Shown piece by piece: positions 54,289 through 62,904 of a stretch of 64,000 nt of DNA. The notes under the pieces are model-generated. The model was not told where the DNA came from. It did not search any database and was given only the letters and a program-made list of their open reading frames with translations. Location of the stretch: the NCBI RefSeq assembly GCF_900104555.1, contig NZ_FNJU01000005.1, positions 70,216 to 134,215 on the forward strand, in the 5' to 3' direction. Within the stretch, counting starts at the first letter, position 1, and each line of letters begins with the position of its first letter. Source of the stretch: Litchfieldia salsa (lineage in GTDB: Bacteria > Bacillota > Bacilli > Bacillales > Bacillaceae_L). The position numbers and the translations under genes were made by a program.

Positions 54289-55332
54289 TTAATTCTTATT
54301 TGAAACTCCTGCTGATTGGAATGTTGCCATTTCTTTTAACATTAATGTTGCAGACTTCACAATTGGATAAGCAATGGCTGCGCCTGTTCCTTCTCCTAAT
54401 CTAAGTCCTAGGTCTAGTATAGGTTTCTTTCCTAGTAATGAACTGGCTACTTGATGACCAGGTTCTACGGAGCGATGGGTAACAATCATATAATCAACAA
54501 CAGTACTAGAGATAGACTTTGCTAGCAATGCGGCAACCGTACAAATAAAACCATCAACAAGGATTGGTTTCCGATAAGTAGCAGCAGCTAGCATTGCCCC
54601 TGCCATACCTGCAATTTCAAGCCCACCCATTTTCGCAATCATATCAATAGGATCTAGAGGGTTAGGGTTTCGCTTTTCAATTGACTCCTTTATAATGTTC
54701 ACCTTATATTGTAATTGTTCATCTGAAATACCTGTGCCTTTTCCTACCAATGTTGAGACATCCTTATTACTAAGAACTGCTAGAATCGCACTACTTGCTG
54801 TTGTATTTCCGATTCCCATTTCTCCTAGAATCAGACATTCGGCACCTTTGTTTATTATTTCAACAGCTTGATCGTATCCTATATTGATCGCACTTTCAGC
54901 TTCTTCACTTGTCATTGCATCTTCTTTATAGAAATTTGCAGTTCCATAGCGAATCTTTTTATCAATCAGCCTCTCATGCTCAATATCTCCTGCAACTCCA
55001 ATATCGATAATTTCAAGTAAGGCTCCTATTTCTCTACTAAATACATTGATTGCTGCTCCACCTTGTAAAAAATTTTGCACCATCTGTTTTGTCACTTCTT
55101 GAGGATAAGCTGAGACACCTTCTGCAGTAATTCCATGATCAGCAGCAAAAACAAGAACACCTGGCTTTGTCACATTAGGAAATGCTTCACCTTTCATTTC
55201 AGCTAGACTAATCGCTAACTCCTCAAGTCTTCCTAGGCTTCCAACTGGCTTTGTTAAAGTATTTATATACTCTGTAACAAGCAAACCCATTTCCTTGTTT
55301 AACTTAGGAATTGAATCAAATTGTACCCTCAT
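54289..55332 (-). CDS. cobT: Nicotinate-nucleotide-dimethylbenzimidazole phosphoribosyltransferase (CobT)
   Basis: The 347-residue enzyme activates the lower-ligand base to alpha-ribazole phosphate using nicotinate mononucleotide. The catalytic glutamate is in LGLRLGEGTGAAIAYPIV (about 302-319). KPVGSLGRLEELA near the N-terminus, VFAADHGITAEGVSAYPQEVT (split) and GEMGIGNTTASSA are family motifs. ATG 55332 is behind AGGAGGAAAC. It overlaps the end of cbiA by 17 nt. The substrate base may be dimethylbenzimidazole or another benzimidazole or purine. Confidence 0.96.
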   Translation of the reverse strand: MRVQFDSIPKLNKEMGLLVTEYINTLTKPVGSLGRLEELAISLAEMKGEAFPNVTKPGVLVFAADHGITAEGVSAYPQEVTKQMVQNFLQGGAAINVFSREIGALLEIIDIGVAGDIEHERLIDKKIRYGTANFYKEDAMTSEEAESAINIGYDQAVEIINKGAECLILGEMGIGNTTASSAILAVLSNKDVSTLVGKGTGISDEQLQYKVNIIKESIEKRNPNPLDPIDMIAKMGGLEIAGMAGAMLAAATYRKPILVDGFICTVAALLAKSISSTVVDYMIVTHRSVEPGHQVASSLLGKKPILDLGLRLGEGTGAAIAYPIVKSATLMLKEMATFQSAGVSNKN

Positions 55333-56707
55333 ACTGTTTCCTCCTATAATCAAGGCATGTCTTAATCCAATTATCTAGCATTTCAGGACAAGAAGCAAAA
55401 TGAAAGTGGGTATAACCAGCTACTAAAGAATGTATGAGATATCCTTCCTTATTTACCCCTCTTAATCCTTTCGTTTCATACGCATATGGTATGTTCTCTT
55501 CAACAGGTTGATAGGAAGAGTAATGAAACTCATGTCCTCTCGCATCCAAATCTCTTAATATATAGTTTTCATTTTGTCCACTAATCTCTCTATATCCAAG
55601 TGCAGCTAAGTGTGATTGCATCTGAACTCTACCAGGGATAATCCCTACCATTTCATATTTCTCTTTTTCAGTCGTTTCAATTGATTCAGTTAAATACATA
55701 AATCCACCGCATTCAGCAAGTGTTGGTAATCCATTTTCAATGGCATCTTTGATCGAATTTTTTGAATGTAGATTAGAAGCTAGTTCTTGCGCGAATTCTT
55801 CTGGAAATCCTCCACCTATATATAGACCAGAAACTCCATCTGGCAATTTTTCATCTTCTAGTGGAGAAAAATAGACAACTTCCACACCATTTGCCTCTAA
55901 TAATTCGATATTTTCAGGATAATAGAAATTAAACGCTGAGTCTTTAGCAACAGCCATTTTAATTGTAGGTTCTTTCTTTTGTTCAAAAATTGAAGGCTTT
56001 TGATTAACCTTTAGTGGCTCTGAAACTGCTAACTCAAATAGGCGTTCAACATCCACAGTCTCAAGGATTAAGTCTCCGAGTTTATCAAAAAATGGATCTA
56101 ATTCTCCTCTTTCCAATGAAGGGATCAGACCAAGATGTCTCTCAGGAATCTCAATATCTAGTTCTCTTTTTAAATAACCTATTACTGGAACATGACATTC
56201 CTTCTCTATCGCTTTCTTAACAAGTTGAAAGTGCCCTTCACTTCCCACTTTATTTGCAATAACAGCTACAATATTGGGACCTTCTGAAAATGTTTGAAAT
56301 CCTTTAGCAATGGCTGCTGCACTTCGAGCCATACTTTCACAATTCACGATAAGCAACACAGGACTCTGCGTTATTTCACTAATTTCAGCAGTACTTCCCT
56401 CGTTTGTTTCTGGATTTTTCCCATCAAAGAATCCCATTACTCCCTCAATAATTGATATATCCGAATGTTGACTACCCTTATTATAAATATCTAATAAGAT
56501 TTCTTTCGAGAACATCCAGCTATCTAAATTCCGAGATGGCCTGCCAGTGACAGCAGTATGATAGGAAGGATCGATATAATCTGGGCCACATTTAAAACCT
56601 TGAACAATCAAACCTTTTTTCTTTAATGCAGACATTAATCCAATTGTAACCGTGGTTTTCCCTACCCCGCTTCCAGTTCCAGTAATTACGATTCTACGTT
56701 CTGTCAC
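55316..56707 (-). CDS. cbiA: Cobyrinate a,c-diamide synthase (CbiA)
   Basis: The 463-residue amidotransferase amidates the a and c side chains of cobyrinic acid. It has the ATPase motif ITGTGSGVGKTTVTIGLMSA (about 8-27), FKCGPDYIDPSYHTAVTGRPSRNLD (split), and a glutamine amidotransferase domain with LAECGGFMYL (cysteine about 341) and HFHF. The GTG start lies behind GGGGGAATT. Its presence means the cell can process cobyrinic acid, either from a ring pathway elsewhere or from salvaged incomplete corrinoids. Confidence 0.95.
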   Translation of the reverse strand: MTERRIVITGTGSGVGKTTVTIGLMSALKKKGLIVQGFKCGPDYIDPSYHTAVTGRPSRNLDSWMFSKEILLDIYNKGSQHSDISIIEGVMGFFDGKNPETNEGSTAEISEITQSPVLLIVNCESMARSAAAIAKGFQTFSEGPNIVAVIANKVGSEGHFQLVKKAIEKECHVPVIGYLKRELDIEIPERHLGLIPSLERGELDPFFDKLGDLILETVDVERLFELAVSEPLKVNQKPSIFEQKKEPTIKMAVAKDSAFNFYYPENIELLEANGVEVVYFSPLEDEKLPDGVSGLYIGGGFPEEFAQELASNLHSKNSIKDAIENGLPTLAECGGFMYLTESIETTEKEKYEMVGIIPGRVQMQSHLAALGYREISGQNENYILRDLDARGHEFHYSSYQPVEENIPYAYETKGLRGVNKEGYLIHSLVAGYTHFHFASCPEMLDNWIKTCLDYRRKQYEGTI

Positions 56708-56726
56708 TGCAATTCCCCCTAATTGT

Positions 56727-58190
56727 CTATTTTATTCGGGTCAGATACTTTGTAATAGCTTCTTTTGTTGCACTATACACGATTTCGCCGATTCCTTTTC
56801 CCACAATCGTTCCTGAACCAGCATATGGGGTTTTTACTCCTTCTTGAGTAAGCGCTAATAATAAAGAGTCTGTTGATGTTCCTGAAGCAATTGTATTCGT
56901 ATGTGGATCATGAATATTCAAATCCTGCAATGCTTTAACTTTCGCTTCAGTTGCTGACATATAACCATTAACTAGAGCACCATCAGTAAAATGCGCATCA
57001 ATAAACACCATGGTATTTATTGTACCAATTGTACGAGATTCAGAGACTAGATTTTTTGAAATATCTACTGCATTTCCGGTTCCCGCTGTGACAATGACCA
57101 TCATTTCTATTTGTTCTATTTTTTTAGTTAAAATCACCACATCTTCGATTTTCACGGCTGTCATCATACCGACCGCTTGCTCATGAGGAATAGAAAGCCT
57201 TCCCATCCACTCTTCCAAATCTTTCTCTGGAGCATCACAATTATAATTCTTTGGTACATGAAAGTTGCAGAAATGCTTGATCCACTGAATTCCATCACCT
57301 ATAACTCCATTGGAAATCGTTCTTAAAGATTGGTCAAACGCGACATGTATATAATCTTTCGTTTGATCTATTTTATAAGAACACTCAAATGGTAAACGCT
57401 TGACTGATGTAGAATGGTTTGGTGTCATTAACAGCTGAGGTTTCGCTATTGTAGGATGTGGCTGGGTTTTCACTTTGACTTCATATACTTTTTTTAACTG
57501 ATCTACTTTCCTTAAAGTATCTACATTACCAACTTCCAAAAAAGTCCCATTATGAAGCAAACCAATACGATCACCATAGAGCGAAGCCACATTTAAATCA
57601 TGCAAAATTGAAAAGACTGTTAAGCCCGTAGTCCGTTGCCTCTCTTTTAAAAGATCTAACATTTCAAATGTATGTTTTATATCTAGATGGTTGGTAGGCT
57701 CATCCAATAGTAGTATTTCAGGCTCTTGTGCCAATGCCTTCGCTAATAAAACTCGTTGTTTCTCACCGCCACTAATCATTCTGAACTGAGATTTTCTAAA
57801 GTGACTGATTTTTGTAATTTCCATTACATGTTCAATTACGTTCCAATCATTTTTTGAAAGTTGCTTGATAATACCCTTTTGATGAGGGTAACGCCCAAGA
57901 CTTATAATCTCTTCAACAGTATAATCAAATGAGACATTTGCCTCTTGTGTAAGAACTGCCATTTTTTTGGCTTTTTCAAGTTTTGAATATCTTGATATTT
58001 GTTTACCCGATAGGAAAATATCCCCACTCATAGGAGTCAACTGTCCTGTGATTAGTTTAAAAAGAGTTGTTTTCCCACTCCCATTTGGGCCGAGAAGAAC
58101 GAAGAATTCACCCTCTTGAATGTCTAAGTCCAGGTCCTTTATAATCGGGGAATCAGCATATCCACCCACCAAGTTCTGTATGGTTATCAT
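56727..58190 (-). CDS. Corrinoid ABC transporter ATPase fused to adenosylcobinamide amidohydrolase (BtuD-CbiZ)
   Basis: The 487-residue fusion has an N-terminal ABC ATPase (about 1-240): Walker A LLGPNGSGKTTLFKLI (33-48), signature ISGGEKQRVLLAKALA, Walker B EILLLDEPTNHLD. The C-terminal domain (about 275-480) is CbiZ, with VGMMTAVKIEDVVILTKKIE, VTAGTGNAVDIS and TGTSTDS-type GTSTDSLLLAL, which removes the nucleotide loop from adenosyl-pseudocobamides for remodelling. B. subtilis YvrA has the same architecture. The start abuts the permease stop (TAG then ATG). The fusion should couple import with remodelling. Confidence 0.9.
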   Translation of the reverse strand: MITIQNLVGGYADSPIIKDLDLDIQEGEFFVLLGPNGSGKTTLFKLITGQLTPMSGDIFLSGKQISRYSKLEKAKKMAVLTQEANVSFDYTVEEIISLGRYPHQKGIIKQLSKNDWNVIEHVMEITKISHFRKSQFRMISGGEKQRVLLAKALAQEPEILLLDEPTNHLDIKHTFEMLDLLKERQRTTGLTVFSILHDLNVASLYGDRIGLLHNGTFLEVGNVDTLRKVDQLKKVYEVKVKTQPHPTIAKPQLLMTPNHSTSVKRLPFECSYKIDQTKDYIHVAFDQSLRTISNGVIGDGIQWIKHFCNFHVPKNYNCDAPEKDLEEWMGRLSIPHEQAVGMMTAVKIEDVVILTKKIEQIEMMVIVTAGTGNAVDISKNLVSESRTIGTINTMVFIDAHFTDGALVNGYMSATEAKVKALQDLNIHDPHTNTIASGTSTDSLLLALTQEGVKTPYAGSGTIVGKGIGEIVYSATKEAITKYLTRIK

Positions 58191-59258
58191 CTACGTTCTC
58201 CCCCTCCCATTTCTTTCTCTAATTAACAACAGTGCAAATACTGGCGCACCAATTAAGGCTGTAATCACACCGATTGGTAATTCCTTCGGTGCAATAATGG
58301 TTCTAGCAAGCAAATCAGCTACTATGAGAAAAGATCCACCTAGTAACACTGATAAAGGAAGTACATGTCGATGATTAGGTCCTGTCACCAAACGAACTAG
58401 ATGTGGAATCACTAATCCAACAAACCCTATTGAGCCAGATACAGCTACTGCAGCACCAGTTAAAAGGGACGCGCCGATTAAAATATACGTCTTCCCTTTT
58501 TTCACATCCACTCCAATATGATCTGCTGCATCTTCTCCTAATGCAAGTGCATTTAATTCACGGTAATGATAAAGCAAGATAAATGAACCAACAATCATAA
58601 ACGGAATGATTAATTGCACATGACTCCATCCCCGCATTCCAACACTTCCATATAACCAATAGATGATTTGTGACATAGAATCCCGATCACCTAGTGATAT
58701 AAGTAAGGAAACAACCGACCCAATAAATGCACTTACGATAATACCTGCTAATATAATCGTCTCAATAGCTAAACTTCGACTACTTAATCGAACTAGTCCA
58801 AAAACTACGAGGAGTGATAAAAAACCACTCACAATCGACACAACCGGAAGTGTAAAGCTTCCAAGACCTACGATTGTTACTTGAAAAAAAAGAACGACAA
58901 CAGCACCTAACGAAGCACCTGATGACACTCCAATCGTATATGGATCAGCCAATGGATTCCGCAAAAGTCCTTGAAATGCAGCTCCAGCTAATGCGAGTGA
59001 TGCACCTACACAGAAAGCTAGTACTACTCTAGGGAAACGGATATTCCAAATAATCATCTCTTGGTTTTTCGCAATCTCAGTAAGCCACCCCATATTTACT
59101 GTTTTATCTAAGATAATATGTAAGATTGTAGGAACTGGGACAGTGACACTGCTTATAAATAAACCAAGAAGGCCTGTACATAGTACAAAGCCTCCACTTA
59201 GAATATATAACCAAACAATTTTATTATTTAAATGTTTCTGGGTAGATAAGTTTCGCAA
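58191..59258 (-). CDS. btuC: Cobalamin ABC transporter permease (BtuC/FecCD)
   Basis: The 355-residue permease has ten hydrophobic segments and FecCD motifs: IIWNIRFPRVVLAFCVGASLALAGAAFQGLLRNPLADPYTIGVSSGASLGA (a conserved block at about 75-125, key part GAAFQGLLRNPLADP), GEDAADHIGVD (cytoplasmic contact with the ATPase) and GFVGLVIPHLVRL. I chose TTG 59258 with GAAGGAG nine bases before; the first in-frame TTG at 59276 contains this ribosome site itself. It overlaps the btuF end by 35 nt. Confidence 0.92.
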   Translation of the reverse strand: MRNLSTQKHLNNKIVWLYILSGGFVLCTGLLGLFISSVTVPVPTILHIILDKTVNMGWLTEIAKNQEMIIWNIRFPRVVLAFCVGASLALAGAAFQGLLRNPLADPYTIGVSSGASLGAVVVLFFQVTIVGLGSFTLPVVSIVSGFLSLLVVFGLVRLSSRSLAIETIILAGIIVSAFIGSVVSLLISLGDRDSMSQIIYWLYGSVGMRGWSHVQLIIPFMIVGSFILLYHYRELNALALGEDAADHIGVDVKKGKTYILIGASLLTGAAVAVSGSIGFVGLVIPHLVRLVTGPNHRHVLPLSVLLGGSFLIVADLLARTIIAPKELPIGVITALIGAPVFALLLIRERNGRGRT

Positions 59259-60222
59259 GTGTTTCCACTCCTTCAATCAAACGAGGACCGGGTCTTGTCA
59301 CTGTATCGTTATCAACATCAAATACATTTTTGTTTTTGACAGCAGGTACTTCAGCCCATCCTTCACGAGTTAAAACTTGCTCTGCTGGATTTTCTACATA
59401 ATAACCATAAGTAGTAATAATCACTTCAGGATTTAACTGAACGATTTCCTCTTCCGTTAACTTCACCCAACCTTCATGATCCTGGGCAGCATTGATTGCC
59501 TGAATGGACTCAAGCATCTCGTGCATAAATGTATTTGTTCCAGTTGTATAAATATCTGGAGCTGGTGAAACTTCAACCCAAACCTTCTTCTTTTCAGTGA
59601 TTGACTCTGATGCTTTGTCTTTAATCACTTGAAGTCGTTCTTTCATATCAGTAATGATTTCGCCTGCTTCAGCCTGAGTACCAGTTGCGGAACCAATCAA
59701 TTCAATATTTCCGTATACATCTTCAAAAGAAGTAGCACTTCCAACTACAACAACTTTAATTCCTGCTTCTTCAAATTGCTTTAAGACATCAGGGTGTGTA
59801 TTGTAATGGTAGTCTGTAACAAGAGCAACATCAGGAAGAAGAGTAAGAACCATCTCAGTATTGATATCTTGGCCTCCAACTTTCTCGATTGATTGTGCTT
59901 CAACTGGATAGTTACAATAATCTGAAACTCCAACCACTTTATCCCCTACACCAAGTGCAAATGCAATTTCTGTGTTACTCGCTTGTATTGAAACAATCGA
60001 TTCAGGTTCCTCATCAATTGTAACCTCTCGATTAGCATCGTCTGTGATTGTTATAGGAAATTGTTGTTCATCTTTTTGTTCTACTTCAACCTGCTCATTA
60101 GAGGTAGTGTCTTTTTGTTCTTGTGTATCCTCTCCCTGTGTACCACAACCTACAATTACAGCCATGCTTAACAGAAAAACGATACTGAAAAGTCCCCACT
60201 TTTTAAACATTTCTTTAATCAC
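59224..60222 (-). CDS. btuF: Cobalamin-binding lipoprotein of the ABC transporter (BtuF)
   Basis: The 332-residue substrate-binding protein has a lipoprotein signal with lipobox VIVGC (cysteine about residue 26), an acidic Ser/Thr/Gln linker (GEDTQEQKDTTSNEQVEVEQ) and a Fe/B12 periplasmic-binding domain (IVSIQASNTEIAFALGVGDKVVGV, EEIVQLNPEVIITTYGYYV, TRPGPRLIEGVE). GTG 60222 is seven bases behind AAGGAGG and leaves a normal signal; a longer frame has no support. It is the first gene of the operon after the riboswitch attenuator. Confidence 0.92.
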   Translation of the reverse strand: MIKEMFKKWGLFSIVFLLSMAVIVGCGTQGEDTQEQKDTTSNEQVEVEQKDEQQFPITITDDANREVTIDEEPESIVSIQASNTEIAFALGVGDKVVGVSDYCNYPVEAQSIEKVGGQDINTEMVLTLLPDVALVTDYHYNTHPDVLKQFEEAGIKVVVVGSATSFEDVYGNIELIGSATGTQAEAGEIITDMKERLQVIKDKASESITEKKKVWVEVSPAPDIYTTGTNTFMHEMLESIQAINAAQDHEGWVKLTEEEIVQLNPEVIITTYGYYVENPAEQVLTREGWAEVPAVKNKNVFDVDNDTVTRPGPRLIEGVETLAKLIYPETFK

Positions 60223-60249
60223 TTCTTTTCCTCCTTCAGTTTTAAGCAC

Positions 60250-60279
60250 AAAAAAACGCCATTCCGATAGAAAAGCGTT
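60250..60279 (-). terminator. Attenuator between the cobalamin riboswitch and btuF
   Basis: AACGC (minus strand, 60279-60275) pairs with GCGTT (60259-60255), with inner TTTC/GAAT pairing and a T-run to 60250. It lies downstream of the aptamer and 28 bp before btuF, so the riboswitch probably acts by transcription termination. Confidence 0.75.
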
Positions 60280-60420
60280 AGTCAAAGGCATCATCATCAT
60301 TGGTCTAATTGACCAAATAATTAACGGACGTAATCTAAATTGTGAAAATAGAGAACTATTTACATGATTAAATTACCTTGCACTTTAAACATACCTTTCC
60401 TCGAGGAAGCTTAAAATAAA

Positions 60421-60570
60421 ATAGGCAGGTCTCCTGACTTGCGAATCAACAGTCGATTATCCCTTCCCATGTTAAAAACACAGTGGGTTTCATTAATCTT
60501 CCTACTCGCTTACAGTGGCGGGACCGTGTTGGATTTTCACCAACTTCCCTCTTAGTCTTAAATACATCAC
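60421..60570 (-). ncRNA. Cobalamin (B12) riboswitch
   Basis: On the minus strand the conserved elements occur in order: GGGAAGTTGGTGAAAATCC (near 60550), GCCACTGTAAGCGAG (60519-60505) and the B12 box AAGTCAGGAGACCTGCC (60440-60424). The two arms of the central stem and the ACTGT core fit the cobalamin class. It governs the 14-gene operon below, turning it off when adenosylcobalamin is plentiful. Confidence 0.97.
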
Positions 60571-60630
60571 CCAATCATGAACATTTAAGAAACCTATTTT
60601 TATAATATTCGTTTTTTTGCTCTAAAAGCA

Positions 60631-60659
60631 ATTATAGTAGAGTATTCTAGCTTTGTAAA
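60631..60659 (-). promoter_or_regulatory. SigmaA promoter of the cobamide operon
   Basis: On the minus strand TTTACA (60659-60654) and a perfect TATAAT (60636-60631) are spaced 17 bp, about 60 bp before the riboswitch aptamer. Confidence 0.85.
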
Positions 60660-60674
60660 ATACATTTTCATTTA

Positions 60675-61067
60675 TCATAGCTTATTAACCTCAATATCGC
60701 TTTTATTTTCTTCAAAAAATTCAACAGGGCTTTTTTCCTCTTTATCTAAAAACTCCTTTAGTTCTTCTTCTAAAAAGCCTGGTGCTTTTTCAGTGGAACC
60801 TGTCCCTTTTTCCGAGTTAAAAAACGGTAAGATCCCGTCCATTATAATAGAGGAACTATTTGAAGCGAATTGTTTCCCTTTATCAATAACATCCTCTGGT
60901 GTGTAACCTAAGAATACTACTAATACTAAACCAACAATTACGATTGGCATTATCACTTTAACTAGTGAGCGGACGATAGAGAAAATGAAGACACCAGCGA
61001 TGATAAGGATAACTAAGGTCACCAATTGATTACTTGAGTTTAAAAGTTCTGTTAATGGATCATTCAT
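60675..61067 (-). CDS. Small membrane protein of unknown function (130 residues)
   Basis: Two adjacent hydrophobic helices (about 16-34 and 37-55, LVTLVILIIAGVFIFSIV and VIMPIVIVGLVLVVFLG) are followed by a polar acidic C-terminal tail (LEEELKEFLDKEEKSPVEF). There is no signal for cleavage. The ATG at 61067 has an AAGGGATGCC-like site. I do not recognise a family. The 3' end overlaps the upstream promoter region of the cobamide operon by only a few bases, and it has no clear functional link to it. Confidence 0.65.
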   Translation of the reverse strand: MNDPLTELLNSSNQLVTLVILIIAGVFIFSIVRSLVKVIMPIVIVGLVLVVFLGYTPEDVIDKGKQFASNSSSIIMDGILPFFNSEKGTGSTEKAPGFLEEELKEFLDKEEKSPVEFFEENKSDIEVNKL

Positions 61068-61173
61068 ATAGGCATCCCTTCCAAAGAATAGTACATATTA
61101 CTCCTTTATGAACGAAAACAGTGCCTTTTAAACATTCAGTAGTGGATTAAATTAGTATAGGAAACCATTAAAA

Positions 61174-61455
61174 TTATATGACATGTTTAAGTGCCTGATA
61201 GATTGAACACCATGAACGTTTAGCATAGAAAATGGGAATAGACTGACTTTTTGCTTTTTGTTTAATAACCGTTGATAAATTATGGTTAACAAAATCTGTT
61301 AATATAAGAATAAAATGAATATTTTCTGGTATTCCTTTCTTTACCATTTGAACTTTTCTTCCATCAATATGTACAACATCCTCTATTCCCATATCCGCTA
61401 ATTTATTAGGAATGACTCCCAAATGATCTGCTCCTATTATAAGTAATGAACGCAT
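61174..61455 (-). CDS. Fur-regulated DUF2325 protein
   Basis: The 93-residue protein has the DUF2325 outline: LIIGADHLGVIPNKLADMGI (residues 5-24), VVHIDGRKV, ILILTDFVNHNLSTVIKQKAKSQSIPIFYAKRSWCSIYQAL (split; the C-terminal serine/cysteine segment is characteristic). It resembles a small Rossmann-like fold. The role of DUF2325 proteins is unknown. The promoter at 61545-61574 contains an Fur site, and a second lies at 61519-61533, so iron starvation should induce it. GAGAGGAG precedes the ATG. Confidence 0.8.
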   Translation of the reverse strand: MRSLLIIGADHLGVIPNKLADMGIEDVVHIDGRKVQMVKKGIPENIHFILILTDFVNHNLSTVIKQKAKSQSIPIFYAKRSWCSIYQALKHVI

Positions 61456-61518
61456 AACCGTTACTCCTCTCTATTATTAAATTCTATTTTCTGTATTAAA
61501 TCATTTAACTTTTTCAAG

Positions 61519-61574
61519 TGATAACAATTATCATTTATACTTACATACTAATTGAAAATGATTATCATTGTCAA
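61519..61574 (-). promoter_or_regulatory. Fur-controlled promoter of the DUF2325 gene with two Fur boxes
   Basis: Minus-strand TTGACA (61574-61569) and TAGTAT (61550-61545) have an 18-bp spacer occupied by the Fur site TGAAAATGATTATCA (61553-61567, one mismatch). A second Fur site TGATAACAATTATCA (61519-61533, one mismatch) lies just after the -10 box. Confidence 0.82.
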
Positions 61575-61601
61575 TATATTATTTGTAAAGTTTTTGAAAA
61601 T

Positions 61602-61633
61602 AAAAAAACTTCCCCATTCTAGATCGGAGAAGT
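61602..61633 (-). terminator. Terminator of the ferredoxin-NADP reductase gene
   Basis: ACTTCTCC and GGGGAAGT pair on the minus strand and a T-run follows. Confidence 0.85.
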
Positions 61634-61676
61634 CTGAGTGCAAACAAAATATATTGATTAAACGATTTTAACATTA

Positions 61677-62735
61677 TCAATTAGCCATCATTTCTTTAAT
61701 TAACTGCTTGTTACGCTCTTTAAAAATCACATTATGTGAGGAGACCATTCCAAACTCACCTGCATCGGGTTGAATGTATGATTTCGCCTTATTAACCGCA
61801 TTTGCAGCATCCTGAAAAGCTCCTGCAATTAAATACAATTTCCCATCATGCTTTAGGATATCACCAGCTCCATAAAGCCCACCAACTGTTGATTCACTTG
61901 TACTACTGCCTTTAATAAAATAGTTATCTATTAATTCTATTTCAAGCTCACTATTCTCTAATAAGGAAGCATCTCTTTCAAATCCATGGTTAATAACGAT
62001 ATCATCTACTTCTAAAAGATTGATTTCGTTTTTCTCATGATTTGTTAGTTCAACAGACTGAATGACCTGTTGATCATGACTAGCCAGTAATTTTGTGATT
62101 GTTGTATTGAAATAGCATTTAACAGAGCTATTTAACAATTGAGTAATTTGTGCTTCATGCCCTGATAATTGTTCCTTGCGATAAGTTAAATACACCTGTT
62201 TCGCAATTGGCTCAAGTTCATTCGCCCAATCAATAGCAGAATTACCACCGCCAGAAACAATGACTGTTTTATCCTTGAAGTACTTAAGTGTTTTTACAGT
62301 GTAATGTAAGTTAGACACCTCATACTTCTCCGCTCCTTCAATATCCAACTTCTGTGGCAATAAGATACCGCTACCGACTGCAACAATAACGGTCTTTGAT
62401 AAATGCTCCTCTCCAGAAGCAGTCTTTAAAACAAAGATTCCATTCTCATCACGGAACATCGAAACAACTTTCTCATTTAAAACGACCTCTGGCTTGAATG
62501 TCAAACCCTGTTTTACCAGTTGTTTTATAAGATTTTCTCCACTAATAGGTGTTTGACCACCAATATCCCAGATCATCTTCTCAGGATATATGTGGATTTT
62601 TCCACCTAATTGTGGTTGGAATTCTATAATCTTCGTCTTCATTTCTCTTAATCCACTATAAAATGCTGAGTACAGTCCAGCAGGACCTCCACCAATAATT
62701 GTTACGTCAAACAATTCTCTATTCTTACTATTCAT
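61677..62735 (-). CDS. Ferredoxin-NADP reductase, thioredoxin-reductase-like (YcgT-like)
   Basis: The 352-residue flavoprotein has an FAD motif IIGGGPAGLYSAFYSG (13-28), an NADPH motif IVSGGGNSAIDWANELE (about 158-174) and a C-terminal FAD motif GLYGAGDILKHDG (about 288-300). It lacks the CxxC of thioredoxin reductase, as in the TrxR-like FNRs YumC and YcgT of B. subtilis. It reduces ferredoxin/flavodoxin with NADPH. The Fur-controlled promoter and the YcgQ-like neighbour point to YcgT, which is iron-regulated in B. subtilis. AAGGAGTGAG-type site precedes the ATG. Confidence 0.9.
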   Translation of the reverse strand: MNSKNRELFDVTIIGGGPAGLYSAFYSGLREMKTKIIEFQPQLGGKIHIYPEKMIWDIGGQTPISGENLIKQLVKQGLTFKPEVVLNEKVVSMFRDENGIFVLKTASGEEHLSKTVIVAVGSGILLPQKLDIEGAEKYEVSNLHYTVKTLKYFKDKTVIVSGGGNSAIDWANELEPIAKQVYLTYRKEQLSGHEAQITQLLNSSVKCYFNTTITKLLASHDQQVIQSVELTNHEKNEINLLEVDDIVINHGFERDASLLENSELEIELIDNYFIKGSSTSESTVGGLYGAGDILKHDGKLYLIAGAFQDAANAVNKAKSYIQPDAGEFGMVSSHNVIFKERNKQLIKEMMAN

Positions 62736-62776
62736 ACGTACTCACTCCTTATAGGGATTATTATAAAATTGTCGAT

Positions 62777-62836
62777 TGACAATCATTCTCAATTTTTCAT
62801 AGTTACATTGTAGCCTATAATGATAATGATTATCAA
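62777..62836 (-). promoter_or_regulatory. Fur-controlled promoter of the ferredoxin-NADP reductase gene
   Basis: A perfect Fur box TGATAATGATTATCA (62821-62835) overlaps the -35 hexamer TTGATA (62836-62831, minus strand), with TACAAT at 62812-62807 (18-bp spacer). A weaker Fur site (TGACAATCATTCTCA, 62777-62791) lies downstream. Confidence 0.85.
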
Positions 62837-62904
62837 TACTATTTGAAAGTTTTTATTAGAATTTTCGAATACTTGAGGAAGGTTAATCTTTTTCTAAAAT
62901 AAAA

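Noticed and set aside
59224-59276. A 53-nt overlap of btuC and btuF taken as real
   Set aside because: The ribosome site GAAGGAG lies inside the proposed longer btuC. Starting at TTG 59258 reduces the overlap to 35 nt.
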